Part shown: piece by piece, positions 43,082 through 60,352 of the stretch | How positions within the stretch are numbered: the first letter of the stretch is position 1 | How the letters are laid out: each line of letters opens with the position of its first letter | Origin: Dendrolimus kikuchii | Taxonomy: Eukaryota > Arthropoda > Insecta > Lepidoptera > Lasiocampidae | Direction of reading: 5' to 3' | Assembly (NCBI GenBank): GCA_019925095.2 | Contig: CM034397.1 | Span: 7,583,763 to 7,647,762 of the forward strand | DNA: 64,000 nucleotides | Position numbers and translations under genes: made by a program | The notes under the pieces: model-generated | What the model saw: only the letters and a program-made list of their open reading frames with translations | Told to the model about the DNA's origin: nothing | Databases searched by the model: none

Positions 43082-46000
43082 TCAGTCAATGCAAAAACAT
43101 CCCATACGGGCATTGTGTCTTATCCAATACAAGTACTTCGTAATTCGAGTGTAAACTCCTGGATATCCTGGCCGTCCACACCCTATCCCCCAAGACACCA
43201 CACCTGAAAATATGAAGTATTTTCACTAGTTTATTTACACAGTTGCAGACAAATTTCCAATTGAAAAATTCATACTTAATTGATCACATGAAACATGTTT
43301 AAATATACACACGGTCTTCTAAAACATATTCGTGATTAATTTTTCATGAATTTTAGGTTTAGGTTTAGAAAGAAGAAAGAAAGAAAAATATTTTATTTAG
43401 GACAAAAACTAAGTTAATATAAATAGAAATAGAAAAAATAAGTCCTAAATTGGACCCAGTCTCAGCACAAATGCTGTTCTTCCGTCTGGGACCATAAAGT
43501 GAAGTCACGGTGGACAATACAACAAACATAATAACAACAATATATACAGCATAATGCAGTTTGATAAAGGTAAATGAATTGAAGACTAAAAAATAATATA
43601 TTTTTATTATATAGAAATAATTTAAATAACACATACATACATAAAATAATTGTGACAAGTTTAAAGAACTTTATTTCCCTTAAGAACATTTAGTTCACTT
43701 AGAATGAGATTAATAATAATTATTAACAAATATAATATAAATCTTAACACTAATGTGGTACTTTGCAGTCTTCAATGATGTATAGTTGAGTATTCTATAG
43801 CATTCCATTGCAGTGGATGATGTAATGATTTGTGATGTGACAGAGAATGTAAGTCAGAATAGAGGAGTATAGAAGAAAAAGACATATTGTGCCGCCCCCA
43901 ATTAATTGGGAGAGGGTAAAAGAAAAGAGAATGCAGTTTTCGTGAAATGTTGCTAACATGTTTAACGTAGGTTTATTATTTTATATTTATTTTAATAAAA
44001 GGTTTTGGACTTAATTTTCGAAAAGTTTAAATTTTTACATGTTTGTAACTCGTTTGGCAATTTATTAATAACTGCTCACCTTCAAACGTGATATTTTTTC
44101 CTGTAGTTTGTTGTATCATGTTTTATTTGGAAACCGAAGTTTTAATATGATAACAAATTGGTGAAATATACTTCTTGATTTAACGACAGATAAATTAATT
44201 GTACACCAGATACGTCCAATTATCAACAACCAACAGCTAAAAAATATATCTGTAGCCTGGTGCTAAAAAGGGCTAAATTACGTTGCTCATTTTAATGCCA
44301 GATTGTGTGGTTGATACGATAGCGTGTATTTTTTTAATGTGTCGACATATTCTCAACTCTAAATATGTTCAAACGATTCACGTTATTAGAATATACTAGC
44401 GGACAGACGTGGTCCTGCCCTGAAAAAATAAAAATCTAGAACCCGATACCAGCGCCAAGTATTTTGTTTAAATTGATAGGTTACATTATTAAAGATTTTT
44501 TATAATTTTGATTAATATAGGCCATATAATTTTTATATAGCCTATGTTAATCAAGGATTTCAAAAATTCTTTAAGATTTTTTGAAATCGGTCAACTAGTT
44601 TTTGAGTTATTCGTTACAACTCTTTTTAGTAGAGATAAATATCAAAGCTACGTGCCAAAAAAGATACCAAAATATCAAGTTCATTGTCATTTATGTTTTG
44701 TTCTTACCTAAAAGCTCGTATCTCTTGTCGGGTCTCTCGGCTGACAAAGGTCCACCGCTGTCACCCTAAAATGCACCACGACGGTCACTTTTATATTTAT
44801 TAAGAAAACCTAAAGCAATACACCAAAATGTAATGCTTACAATAACAACATAACCAATGGCAGGAAAAATACTACATAATAAAAAGATCATAAATATTTC
44901 TGAAAGGACGAAACCTAAAACAAAGTTACAGAAATAAAGTAAAATAAATTTAGTGTTGACTATAATCTTCTTATTGTAAACAGGGATAAGTATTAGATAT
45001 AGTTTATCCCAAAATTTAAATTTTACCCAAAGGACGTTGAGATAAGGAACCGTTGTAATTTGATAATGGATATATCTATAGGTGGATAATTCTTTATTGT
45101 ATATCATTTCAGAAAATCTTACAGAGGCTGAAAAGCGATCTCTACCAGTCAACCAACGCCAGAAATAAATTACAATGGAAACAGCAGAGCTATGGTGTTA
45201 TAAATATTGTACGATTATTTACATTTTAATAATAAATATATAACTATGTATAGAGGTTAAAGTCATTAATAACTAAACCTTAAAAAGCACTTATCTATAC
45301 ATCTATACATAAGTATAATAAAATTGTAGAGGTCGAATTTCTGTACAATGAAAAAAAATGCTAAAAACTGAATCAGGGGGCTGTGAGAAGTGAAATAGAA
45401 CTAATTTAGATTTTTTTTGAATTTTTTGTTTCTCTGTTTGTCTATCTGTTTGTACCGACTAATCTCCGAAACGACTGGACCGATTTAAATTGTAATTTTA
45501 TATGGTGGGAGCTTATATCCCTGGTCAACATATAGGATACTTTTGATCCCGAAAAATTAAAGAGTTCCCGTGGGATAGTTAAAAAACCGCACCGTGCGGT
45601 CTAAGTCGCGGGCATCAGCTAGTTTTAAATAAAACTAAATTATAAATTAAACTAAACTTTAACACAAAAAACTTAAAAATTAAAAACTGTATAGGTAAAA
45701 AAAAGGAATCTAGATCGCTGTCAGTGGGGAGCGTTCCTAAAATGCTACCCGCATTTCCACGTTGTATGGCAACGCTAATCCGTTACCATAACTATAAGCC
45801 AGCCTTTTGGTCACGCGAAACTTCTTTCAGTCGCATTGAAAGGTCTGAATAGACTTAATAAGAGAAAAAGAAGGTAAGAAGAGAGAAGAATACATTGCAT
45901 GAATTAAATATAATAAATTATAATCATACTATACTTTAAGAAATTTCCATGGATGAATACCTGGCAAGTGTCCCGTTTGCCCTCATCAGGATATCCGGCA

Positions 46001-49000
46001 CACAACATGGTGTCTCCTATCATTGACGATTCGTATTTAGTATTTCTGCATTCTGCATTGCTAAGTATTGGCAATTCTACTTCTAATAATTGACAGGAAT
46101 GACTATTCTGTTCTTCGGTTGAACCCCATCCGACTGCTAATGCTTTTACTCCCTCGTAAGTGTTTTCTGGAATTTCAAATAATACATCTTAGTAACTTAG
46201 TAACATCAGTATTAGTATAGTTCGTATTAGAAATGAATCAATTCTTGAGTTTTCTGAAAGAGTTTGATCTAAGCGATAATCGTTGAACAATCTTTTTTTC
46301 TTTTCCTTTTAGTATTCCGATGCCTGAAGGCTAAAAACAGGTTGTGGTATTGCTTTTCTATCTGTAAGTAAACTAATTTTCTATTATTTACCGTGGTCTG
46401 GGGTGTCTGAGATCAACCCTAGCCATTTCTGTTGCATATTGCTAAACGTAAATTGCTTAGCTTTAGAATATACTATTACAATGAATAGGTATAAATAATA
46501 ATCGTAAAGAATTGGCAAACAAACTAGTATGCTCAATTTCGTAAGCGAAATTTATCATGCTAATTTTTTTGCCGATTCTTTGATGATAAATTTCGTTTAC
46601 GAAATTTACCATGCCAGGAATCGAACCCGGAACATCTGTGTTCCTCTGAGCTAAGTTGGCCAAGGTTTAGCTAACGCAGTCCTCCCGGGCGTCAGCGTCA
46701 TCTGTTATGCTGCGCTGATCGCTGCGCGCGGGAGGACCCATAGGCAGGCGTGCATCCTGGGCACGGCTGGGGTGTCACAAATTGTAGGCAGGATCCGGCG
46801 ACTTGGTCTAGAGATGGCGCTACCGAAGACCGAGGCTGTGATATTTCACGGTTTAATCATCATTCTCCGGACAGCGCTATCGTAGTTGGAGGCATCCGCA
46901 TCGGCGTCGGGGGGACCATGAAGTTCCTAGGATTGGTTCTCGACAGCCGATGGGACTTTTCGGCACATTTTCGGCAATTGGACCCCAGGATGGCGGCAGG
47001 AGCGCTGTCGCGTCTTTTGCCCAATATCGGGGGACCCGAAGCCCCGTATCGAAAACTCTTCGAAGGCATCGCGGCCCCAGTTTCGTCCGTCCGCCTGACA
47101 GCCCGGAACAGGCGCAGCGAGTGCTGGCCGTCAGGACGATACGAGGATACCGTACGTCCTTCGAAGCAGACTCGCTACTCACCGGATCCCCACCATTGCC
47201 ACTCATTGAGGCGGTGAGGCCCGTCCTGCAGCTCTGGTTTAGACGTAAACTCGCTAACCTGACGTTTAGGCTGACGCAGGTCCTCTCGGGGCATGGATGC
47301 TTTGGAAGGTACCTGTGTCGCATTGACCGCGAGGCGACGTCAGGGTGCCATCATTGTGACATCGGCGACGAGGATACGGCGCTGCACACACTCCAGGAGT
47401 GTCCAGCCTGGACAGAGCAGCGCCGAGAACTCGTCGCCGTAACCGGACTTGACCTTTCGCTCCCGGCCGTGGTACGCACTATGGTTGGGAGCAATATCGG
47501 ATGGGCCGCCGTCTCCTCCTTCTACGAGCACGTTATGCTTACAAAGGAGGAGGCGGAGCGGGAGCGTGAGCGCACGTCACGGCTCCGCTCCCGCCAAAGG
47601 AGGAGGCCCCGACGCCGAAGGGCCAGCACGGACCTTCGGTCGCCGTAAGCGGACGGCGTGGATTCCCCTTGGGGAATAGGGGTTCTCACTCACCTGCACA
47701 TGCCGTCGAAATGAGAGCGTGAGTGTTCCGCGCGCGCTCACCTTTCCTTCCGTAGAGCGAGTTACAAACCGCCCCACGCACATAGAGCTTGAGGATGCCG
47801 GGGGATTACATGGAAGTCCCCCGGCAGTGGAAGTGGCCTCGCGAGGCCCACGCCTGCCAGAGCTACGAAGAGGCTAGATCATATACCCGTAGCCCTGGCA
47901 TAAGGCGAAGGACGGAACACCCAGGGGTTTTAGTGGGTAGCCCTAACTGGGGAGTGGCAATAGCATGGCACCAGTTCGGACTGGGCATGCTAGTGCCACC
48001 CTCGATCTGGCGAGTCCCATACTAGGTCGCGAATTATCCCCCCCAACGTTCTGCCCTTCTCGCGGCTTAGTCCTCAATTAGATTTCCCCTGGTCAAAAAA
48101 AAAATGGTCAAGAAGCAAGTGAGGTGTGTAAGAATAAGCCCAAATGGCGCTCTGTTGTTCGTGCCTACCCCGCAATGGAACTGGCGTGAAGTTATGTATG
48201 TATGTATGTATGTAAAAAAAAAGGCTTAGCTAACGCAACAACAGAGGTCGTACAGACACATAACATGTTTGTCTGCAGATTTATTTATTGAGAAACCCGC
48301 ATAAGGATTGAGACGTTTATAACGTATTAAGTTTTCGAATAAATATTGTCTTTTATGGATTTTCGATATGCCTTTGGTTTTATTAGGTACCGGCGCGCCT
48401 TTGCAGTGATAACGGGCGGCGACTATAAGAACCCACTCATAATCGTTATAAACATTTTATCAAAAAATCTTAGTTTATATTGAAAGTTCAATAAGACCCT
48501 GAATCGCATCTGGAATCTGACTAACATGCAGTCACGTGAGTTAGTATACCTTTAGTTCGGTGTACAAAAATGGGTTTTCTATTTGGTTTAAGTAGAAAAT
48601 AGTGTTGGTCCAATAGACCAACAATTACGTCGTGCTCGGTCCAGTTATTAGGAGTGGCTGTGATTATTTTGTTATAAAAATAAATGTGTTTATTTCTCTA
48701 ATATTATGTTGATCTAAAAATAACTTTAATTTCTTTCCTCCTTTTTTAATGCGAAGCCGGCAAACAGGCAGTCGACCCACCTAATGAATAATGTTTACCA
48801 TCGCCTATACGCATTCGCAACACTACAGGTGAAGCCAACACGTTACCAGGATTTGTTGCATATCCTGGCAACGCGTTGACTTACCTGGGCTGGGATAAAG
48901 GAATCCGACAAGAGAAATTTTATAGAGGGGATGGGATAAGAAGTGAACCATCGGAACTATTTATCTATGCAGAGGCGGTTTAAAGCGTGGCTGGCGTCGA

Positions 49001-52000
49001 CCATCGCCTACGGATTTGCACTCCTAGGGGCCTCGCACCTCGAAGACAGGATATGTAAAATTTTTGTCGCGTTTAAAATGTCGAAATTTTTTATTCGTCG
49101 TAAAACATTATCCTTATTCTTAGCAAATTCTTTTTTATTTTGGATAGCGACATTCGCGGTAACAATTATAGAAACCCATCGCCTTTCAGTGCCAATAGTC
49201 AGTTTTAATTGTTTTTCAACTTCATCTCTTTGCGTTACCAGAAGGCCTCACAAAATGTATGTTGCCCACATGAAATTTAGGTCTTGCTCCGCCACTGTAT
49301 CCGTGATGTCACTATATGGTATAAAGGTGTTTTTTTCAAACACCCACGTAACACGAAATATTTAGTTACTTTAAAAAATACAGGTAACAATATAAATGTG
49401 TGCTATAAAGTTACTCACCATCATTATGCGGCAAGCAAATTGGCTTCACAGTGTCGGTGATGTTAACCCGCTCGTTGAGTTTCAACAATGCAATATCATC
49501 TCTGAAGTTCAAAAAGGTGAAATTGTGTGACACGATTTGAACTATGAAACGGGTTTCCGGTCTATTGGTTTTGTTACAACGGTTGTGTTCGCCAAGAGTC
49601 ACTTTTATCATGAACCACATGAATCTAAAAACGTAGATTATAATTATAATCATTACAGAAAAATAACTAGGTATGAAAATCGCTTACAAAAATACGTAAG
49701 TCTACAATAGCGCGTAAATGATACAACTGGATACATTCTACAATATTTTTTAAAATAATGTTCATATGCAAGAATTGATAATTAAATTATTTGGATGTTT
49801 TTATTACATGAATTCAGGAGACAGGTAGACAGGTATCTGGGTTCACCTGATGGAATGTGGCTACTAATTTACGAGTATTGCCACTCTCTAAAGGGAGACT
49901 GGAACCTGGCCACTAATGTCGGAACACAACTCAAGGTTGATATGGCGGCATACCCTAGATCAGGGGTGCTAGCCATTGAGATGGGAAAATACCCTTCGAC
50001 CTGGCTGTGGGTTATTTTCTCCATTCCTCCCCGGACAATAAATAATACACGGATAAAAGTTATCTCAAATTTAAATATAAAATAAGTGCAAAGTCAACTA
50101 ACCCTTTAACGCAATGCGCAGCCGTGAGGACATATCTATCATTAACCAGTGTCCCGCCGCAATAGAACTGGTTGAATAAGGATAATCTAACAACCCATGG
50201 GAACTCGTTTACAGCTGTCTCAACTCCTCCCAGTATACGCGATGCCTCATTCCTTTCACCGCAACCTATAATTTGAACATATGGTAATAATGGTTTCCGC
50301 AAGAGTCGCGTAAACTACAGCTACTACTGCTCTACTACTAACTACTCTTTTCTTTAAAGAACTTCATTGATAGTGTGAAAAAGTCATTTCCTATGTGCAA
50401 ATACATTATTTACATTTTTACTTATGTCAGTTTGTAAATCATTCTCCTTGATACCTATATCGGATAAGTGATAAGACTGTTCATTCTATTATACTACTGA
50501 CTCTATGTAATAATATATCTAATATACATATTCCTCTCTTCTCAGATCTATTATTATCAAAGTTTTCTTTTCACAAGACATAACATTACTTTCTAAGAAC
50601 CTTTAAGCAACTCACGTAAACTTCAATTATAAACTTAGTAGCTAATATTCGAAGAGCTGCACAAATAAGTATACTATCATCGTTAACTTCAAATTGCGTA
50701 ATTTGTAATAAACAAGTTGTTGATTTCTTCTAATAAGTTATAGCATTTGTTACGCTAGATGTACGAGTATCAGCTGTCGCGATGCCAATCGGCAGAGACG
50801 TGAAGTATATATAAGACTTCGATTTTTCGTAGGTACTTTAATCTTTGATCATAACTTTTTTCAATCTAGTGTTAGGCTTGATTTTATAATATACAATTTA
50901 CAAAACTCCACTAGTACTTAATACTCAGATTATTCGTGACATGTCTTATATATTTCTTTAAAAAGTGTTCTTAAAATACCTAATAATAACCTAATCTTAT
51001 TCCTAAAATGAATAAAGGACCACGTGGTAACATACGGCTGCAATACATATTTCACATCAACTTTATGGATTTTTTTTTTAAATTGTACCCTCAATTAATT
51101 CACCTTGCCAAGCGATTTATAAAGGTACCATAAAAGAATCATAAATTTTACTCACGACAGTTACATTTGCGACCGAATTCACCATCCATTTCCATTGAAT
51201 CAGAATGGTTGGCCTTTACCTGAACCATAAAACATATTTAAACACTTTAGGTAATGTAGAGATATGAATTCACTTGTCAGCGTAAACTTTAAACTTGTAT
51301 CCAAAAGGATATATATAAACCACAGGTACATGCTTACGTACCTATATTATTTTTTGTTACTGCTTCATCTGATATAATGTTATAGTTATTACGTTACGTT
51401 TCACGCAGATGTAGCGACAGGTTAACGCGTAATTTGAGATGCGATATTGTTATTAATTTTTAATGACGTTAAGTATCTGCTGACAAATAACGTATGTATA
51501 TACACTAATGTAGCTATTCGTTAACGGCGTTATTTTTTAACGCTATATATACATAAGACATTTTTGGCCACAATTTTTAACTATAACATTAACAGATGTA
51601 AAGTCCGAGCACTATATAATCTACTCATGTGAAGAATGTTAACACCAAATATCAATAAAATCGGTTCAGATATCTATGGCCGATATATCTTACCGGCCGT
51701 TCATTTGCCTTACTATAAGTTAAAGTTTGATGAGTCTTAAAATTCAACCGATGGCAGGTAAGGTAAGGGAATAAATAGTAAAATATAGAAAACCGACCAT
51801 TAGTCGTAAGTAGGCAACAAACACAACCAGTTCGCAGATATCGCTTCGTTGCGAGAACAATATCATATTTCGGAAAAGGTTTTTTACTGAATCGTTAAAA
51901 CCCTGCCACCATAAACTTTATTTTCTATAATAACGAATCCATGAGGAAAATATACAATATAGACAATGTATTCTTATAGTTTCATAGTCGATCCTTGTAA

Positions 52001-52294
52001 ATTGCATTTCCGTCATGACTAGCCACCTAGCTATTCTCCCAAAGAGGAGTAATGTATATTAAGTAATTATATCTTTAGATTATTTTAATACAAGATTATT
52101 ATCAAACCAATACTACATAACACTTAGCAAAGGAATAAGTTTTAAATTAATATGCGAAATCGTTACGTGTAGAACATATCTAAGCTGTAGATATACGATT
52201 TAATCACAATGACAGGAAGACACATAAAAGCGAAATAACTTACCGACTGGATTAAAATACAAGTGCAAAATACCAAGAACAACACAGATTTCAT
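43082..52294 (-). CDS. Secreted trypsin-like serine protease SP3, 7 exons
   Basis: Exons: 52294-52244, 51219-51156, 50265-50103, 49624-49419, 46166-45961, 44765-44708 and 43203-43082. They sum to 870 nt and 289 residues, all in phase with gt/ag sites. Exon 1 is a signal peptide ([17 protein letters not shown]). The activation site is R-ILGG. The catalytic blocks are [14 protein letters not shown] and GDSGGP, and KRDTCQGDS places Asp in the S1 pocket (cleaves after Arg/Lys). VTLGEHNRC after the His exon and a C-terminal [18 protein letters not shown] are typical of the insect CG11836-like proteases. The last two exons of SP2 are one exon here. Introns contain family A, an R1-type LINE with a nested family B copy, and a SINE. 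SP4 is its close paralogue. Confidence 0.92.
44766..45180 (-). other. Open frame in SP3 intron, unknown
   Basis: About 130-145 codons open on the minus strand. The N-terminal part has [19 protein letters not shown] and the C-terminal part two hydrophobic, membrane-like stretches. The start offered is a TTG, no ATG fits, and no family was recognised. It may be a chance AT-rich frame or a remnant of an unknown element. Confidence 0.2.
45340..45615 (+). repeat. Family E repeat in SP3 intron
   Basis: Runs from aatttctgtacaatgaaaaa through gaaacgactggaccgattta to gtgcggtctaagtcgcgggc. The same ordering appears at 40190-40440. Not coding. Confidence 0.55.
46540..46660 (-). mobile_element. tRNA-derived SINE, copy 3
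   Basis: On the minus strand the A box ttagctcagaggaacac is followed by the B box gggttcgattcctggcatgg. It ends next to the R1-type LINE insertion. Confidence 0.65.
46679..48105 (+). mobile_element. R1-type LINE, 5'-truncated, dead
   Basis: GC-rich insertion encoding the end of an R1-clade ORF2. After CYA comes LIAARG directly, so the two Asp of the YADD active site are missing. Next are [20 protein letters not shown] and [12 protein letters not shown], then after a frameshift around 47040-47100 the CCHC-type C-x2-C-x7-H-x4-C ([19 protein letters not shown]) and an Arg-rich end at 47648. The 3' UTR of about 400 bp ends in a10. The outer target duplication ttagctaacgca (46667-46678 and 48226-48237) encloses this element plus a nested family B copy. 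Located in an SP3 intron. Confidence 0.9.
48106..48213 (+). mobile_element. Family B LINE tail nested in R1 poly-A
   Basis: Starts near aatggtcaagaagcaagtga and ends (tatg)n, then a9. Poly-A on both sides can serve as its target duplication, so it inserted into the A tail of the R1-type copy. Confidence 0.75.
48735..48950 (+). repeat. Diverged family A copy
   Basis: Contains caaacaggcagtcgacccac and taccatcgcctatacgcatt and a gggata tail at 48890-48945. In an SP3 intron. Confidence 0.55.
49793..50030 (+). repeat. Dispersed repeat family A, copy 6
   Basis: Contains attcaggagacaggtagaca, gggagactggaacctggcca and atcaggggtgctagccattg. In SP3 intron 3. Confidence 0.7.
51665..51775. repeat. Dispersed repeat D, copy 2 (inverted)
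   Basis: Contains ccggccgttcatttgcctta, the reverse of the block near 75-100. In SP3 intron 1. Confidence 0.45.
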
Positions 52295-54043
52295 TGTCTT
52301 CTTTTATAATTATAAACCTTGACCAACACGTCTTAGTGACACCGCAAAACGGGAAGCAGTGCAAGGAATGAGGACGTTGCACTCGCATCTAGCTGTTTGC
52401 AACATCTATTTCATATTATAGGCATCCTGTAAATGAACTAGCACCCTTAAGGCTGACTGCACATTGAAGCCATATGATACAATCAAGGAAGCAACATTTA
52501 CGTTGTCACAATTAAGAAATAAATGAATAATTTTGCAACTCCCGTTCACCTTGAAAATTATATCATAGTATTTTATATTCTTATTGTTGGAGTACAGCAA
52601 CAACAATAACAACATCAGATGTTACTAACGTGCGATTAGCTAATGTTATGTACACCTCTATTTCTGGGCACTCTTATGATTATTTGTTTCATATTTATAA
52701 CGAACCTCTGTAGTAGTCAAAAAAAGCTTAATTTCTTTTTTATAAAATGTAACCCCGAATACTCAAAATTGACATAACAACCAATGGGCGGAAATTTACT
52801 GTTTTAACTAGCCCTTTAGTATTCAAGTAAAAATTTTATTTTATTTCATGTCAAAATAATGCCGTTCGCGTGTAGCGCCACTATTGTCGTCGCACAAATG
52901 CATTTGAAGTATGCAGCCTTACTAAGGCTTAGGTAACCGCTTTGAACTTGTTATTAAAGAAAAGAAAAATGAAAAGACGCTTATACTTTATAGGAATATT
53001 TTTTTCTCGGTATTAGAAACGAGTTTCGTATGATTCATCTGATAAATTTCTCCAGTAATTTAAATAACCAATTATCTCAAGAACTTTTATAAAAAGAACA
53101 GGAATCATGAATATTGACATCCATCGACGCTTCGTGTACTAGAAACCAAGGGCTACGAGTTCAATTCTCGTCAGAGCCATAGTCCATAGTCAATACCTAT
53201 TTATTGTTTTGTAAAGTTGAAGAAAAACCTAATAGAATCATAATTTTCATCCCTATTCCTATCATGCACTATCCCTAAAGTCCTAAAATTGTTTTTTTAA
53301 AAACCCCTTATAATTGCATCTACAGAAAAGAAACCCATATAACGTGGTTAGATGTTTTGATTATTAGTACTTAATTAAGAACTCTCTCTGACTCCAACGG
53401 AGTTTTTGTAGTGACTCGAAGAATTTTACTTCACTTAACAGTAAAGATTTTCTACACAAACTCACTATTATTGCTTAAATCAATAGACTAAAACTATATT
53501 TTTAAGCATATTTATAACATTTCTGTAGAATAAAACTAAACAGCAATACGCCCTTTCAGTCAAAATCTCTCAAAATCCCTAAAATAAATCATAAACGAAG
53601 TTAATACAGAACGTGATAGAAATTTATCACTTAATTTTCCTTATCAACAACAAAATTCTCAGAAAAAGTTGTTTATTTTACATAGGGCCGACTTTTCGAT
53701 CATCAGATAAAAGTTACCAGTCGAATAAATTATAACCTGACTATTCAAACTGAAACAATTCAACTGCTCTATTTATTCAACTCTCAATTTTAATTTTCTC
53801 GTGTTATGTTCTATTCTATAGAATAAGTTTTATCTGGTGATTGTAAAATCGACCCTTAGTAAATTAAAATACAAAGCTAACATAATTATTATTTACATAG
53901 CCGTTTGAACGATTCCAAAATAACAATAAAAAGGTATGAAAAATAATCGCAATAAACAAACATTTATATGTTACACATATTTAATTCTAAATTAAGAGAT
54001 TTCACAGTAGCGAGGTTTAAACTGTTCATTGCTTAATAACAAA
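52295..54043. other. Intergenic, SP3 to SP4
   Basis: AT-rich. At 53150-53190 a phrase ctacgagttcaattctcgtc resembles a tRNA B box, but no cloverleaf could be built around it. It may be a degraded SINE. No gene was seen. Confidence 0.4.
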
Positions 54044-59287
<5,244 letters not shown>

Positions 59288-60153
59288 CTTCGAAAACATT
59301 AGAGCGGTTTGAGTTCCTATAACTATATTATAATATCTGGTCAAAGAACAGACTTAATTGTTGAATTTTACCTTATCGCAATATTCATTGTTGATTCTAT
59401 TGAAGCGTATAATTATTTAATTATGGATAAATTTTTGTATTTAAGTTATTCTGTATAGCACTATGTGATAGAATATACTGTGCATGTAAAATTGATGTTA
59501 TACATCTGTATAAACTACATTCTTGCAAATAAAGATAATGATTTTTTTTTAAATATTCAACACGCTTCAAAAATCACAAAAATAGGAAATAAATGTATTT
59601 TAAACCGATTTAATAGTTATTTCTTATTTTATAGTTTTGAAATCGGTGTCAAGAAAAATGCAGAAACGTAAAATAATTACAATCGGTTCATAAATGAAAA
59701 ATCCATATAGAGAAGGAATGAGAACCTCCTGTTTTTTTGAAATCGATTAGAAATAAAAACAACGCTATTGGCCAAAAAAGAGTTGATATAATTTATTTAT
59801 TTTGTGAACTTTGCATATTTTTTTGCATTCGTTCTACAAAATAAATATCAAAAGGAAATATAGCATTAAATCTTTCAATAAAATTATGATAATTTATACA
59901 ATGCTCTAAATGTGATAGTTTCTAATATATTATTGTAGCAAGATAAAACTTAAAGTGTCTCTGATTAGAAATAAATGCTAACCAGTATATAAAAAGTGTT
60001 AACCCCGTTATACATGAGGAAGATGTTATATTGTTACCCAATGGTAATGTGATCTAAAGTAATGTAAACAGTATTGGTCTGTTGCTATTTATTAGAAGGA
60101 ATCCAAACACACGACCGACACAATAATGTATTTTTCAATTCTCATATTCTGAA

Positions 60154-60341
60154 TCAAATTGATCGTGTACTAGCAGAAGGTGATGTCAGGAGCCTTAAGA
60201 ACAGACGAGCGTGCATGACAAGAGTTATGAATGTCAAAGAAGCAAGTGAGGTATGTAAGAATAAGCCTAAATGGCGCTCTGTTGTTCGTGCCTACCCCGC
60301 AAGGGAACTGGCGTGAAGTTATGTATGTATGTGTATGTATG
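60154..60341 (+). mobile_element. Family B LINE tail, longest copy, with target duplication
   Basis: 188 bp flanked by catattctgaa (60143-60153 and 60342-60352). It encodes the end of a LINE frame (RACMTRVMNVKEASEVC, then [13 protein letters not shown] and a stop), with (tatg)n as the tail. This copy shows that family B is the 3' end of a LINE, not a SINE. Confidence 0.9.
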
Positions 60342-60352
60342 CATATTCTGAA

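Noticed and set aside
46600..46660. A possible tRNA gene with A and B boxes.
   Set aside because: Only the two promoter boxes are convincing, no cloverleaf forms, and related text recurs; it is a tRNA-derived SINE.
47577..48025. Short frames in the GC-rich region after the R1-type ORF.
   Set aside because: They lie in the 3' UTR of the R1-type element, which also occurs truncated elsewhere.
48943..49365. A 140-codon plus-strand frame.
   Set aside because: No ATG context, family or splice signals; it spans repeat-like text in an SP3 intron.
53140..53195. A possible tRNA from the B box-like ttcaattctcgtc.
   Set aside because: No acceptor stem or anticodon arm could be drawn.
59345..59390. 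A short ATG-containing minus-strand stretch as an SP4 first exon.
   Set aside because: The phase needed for the next exon puts a stop codon just before the donor.
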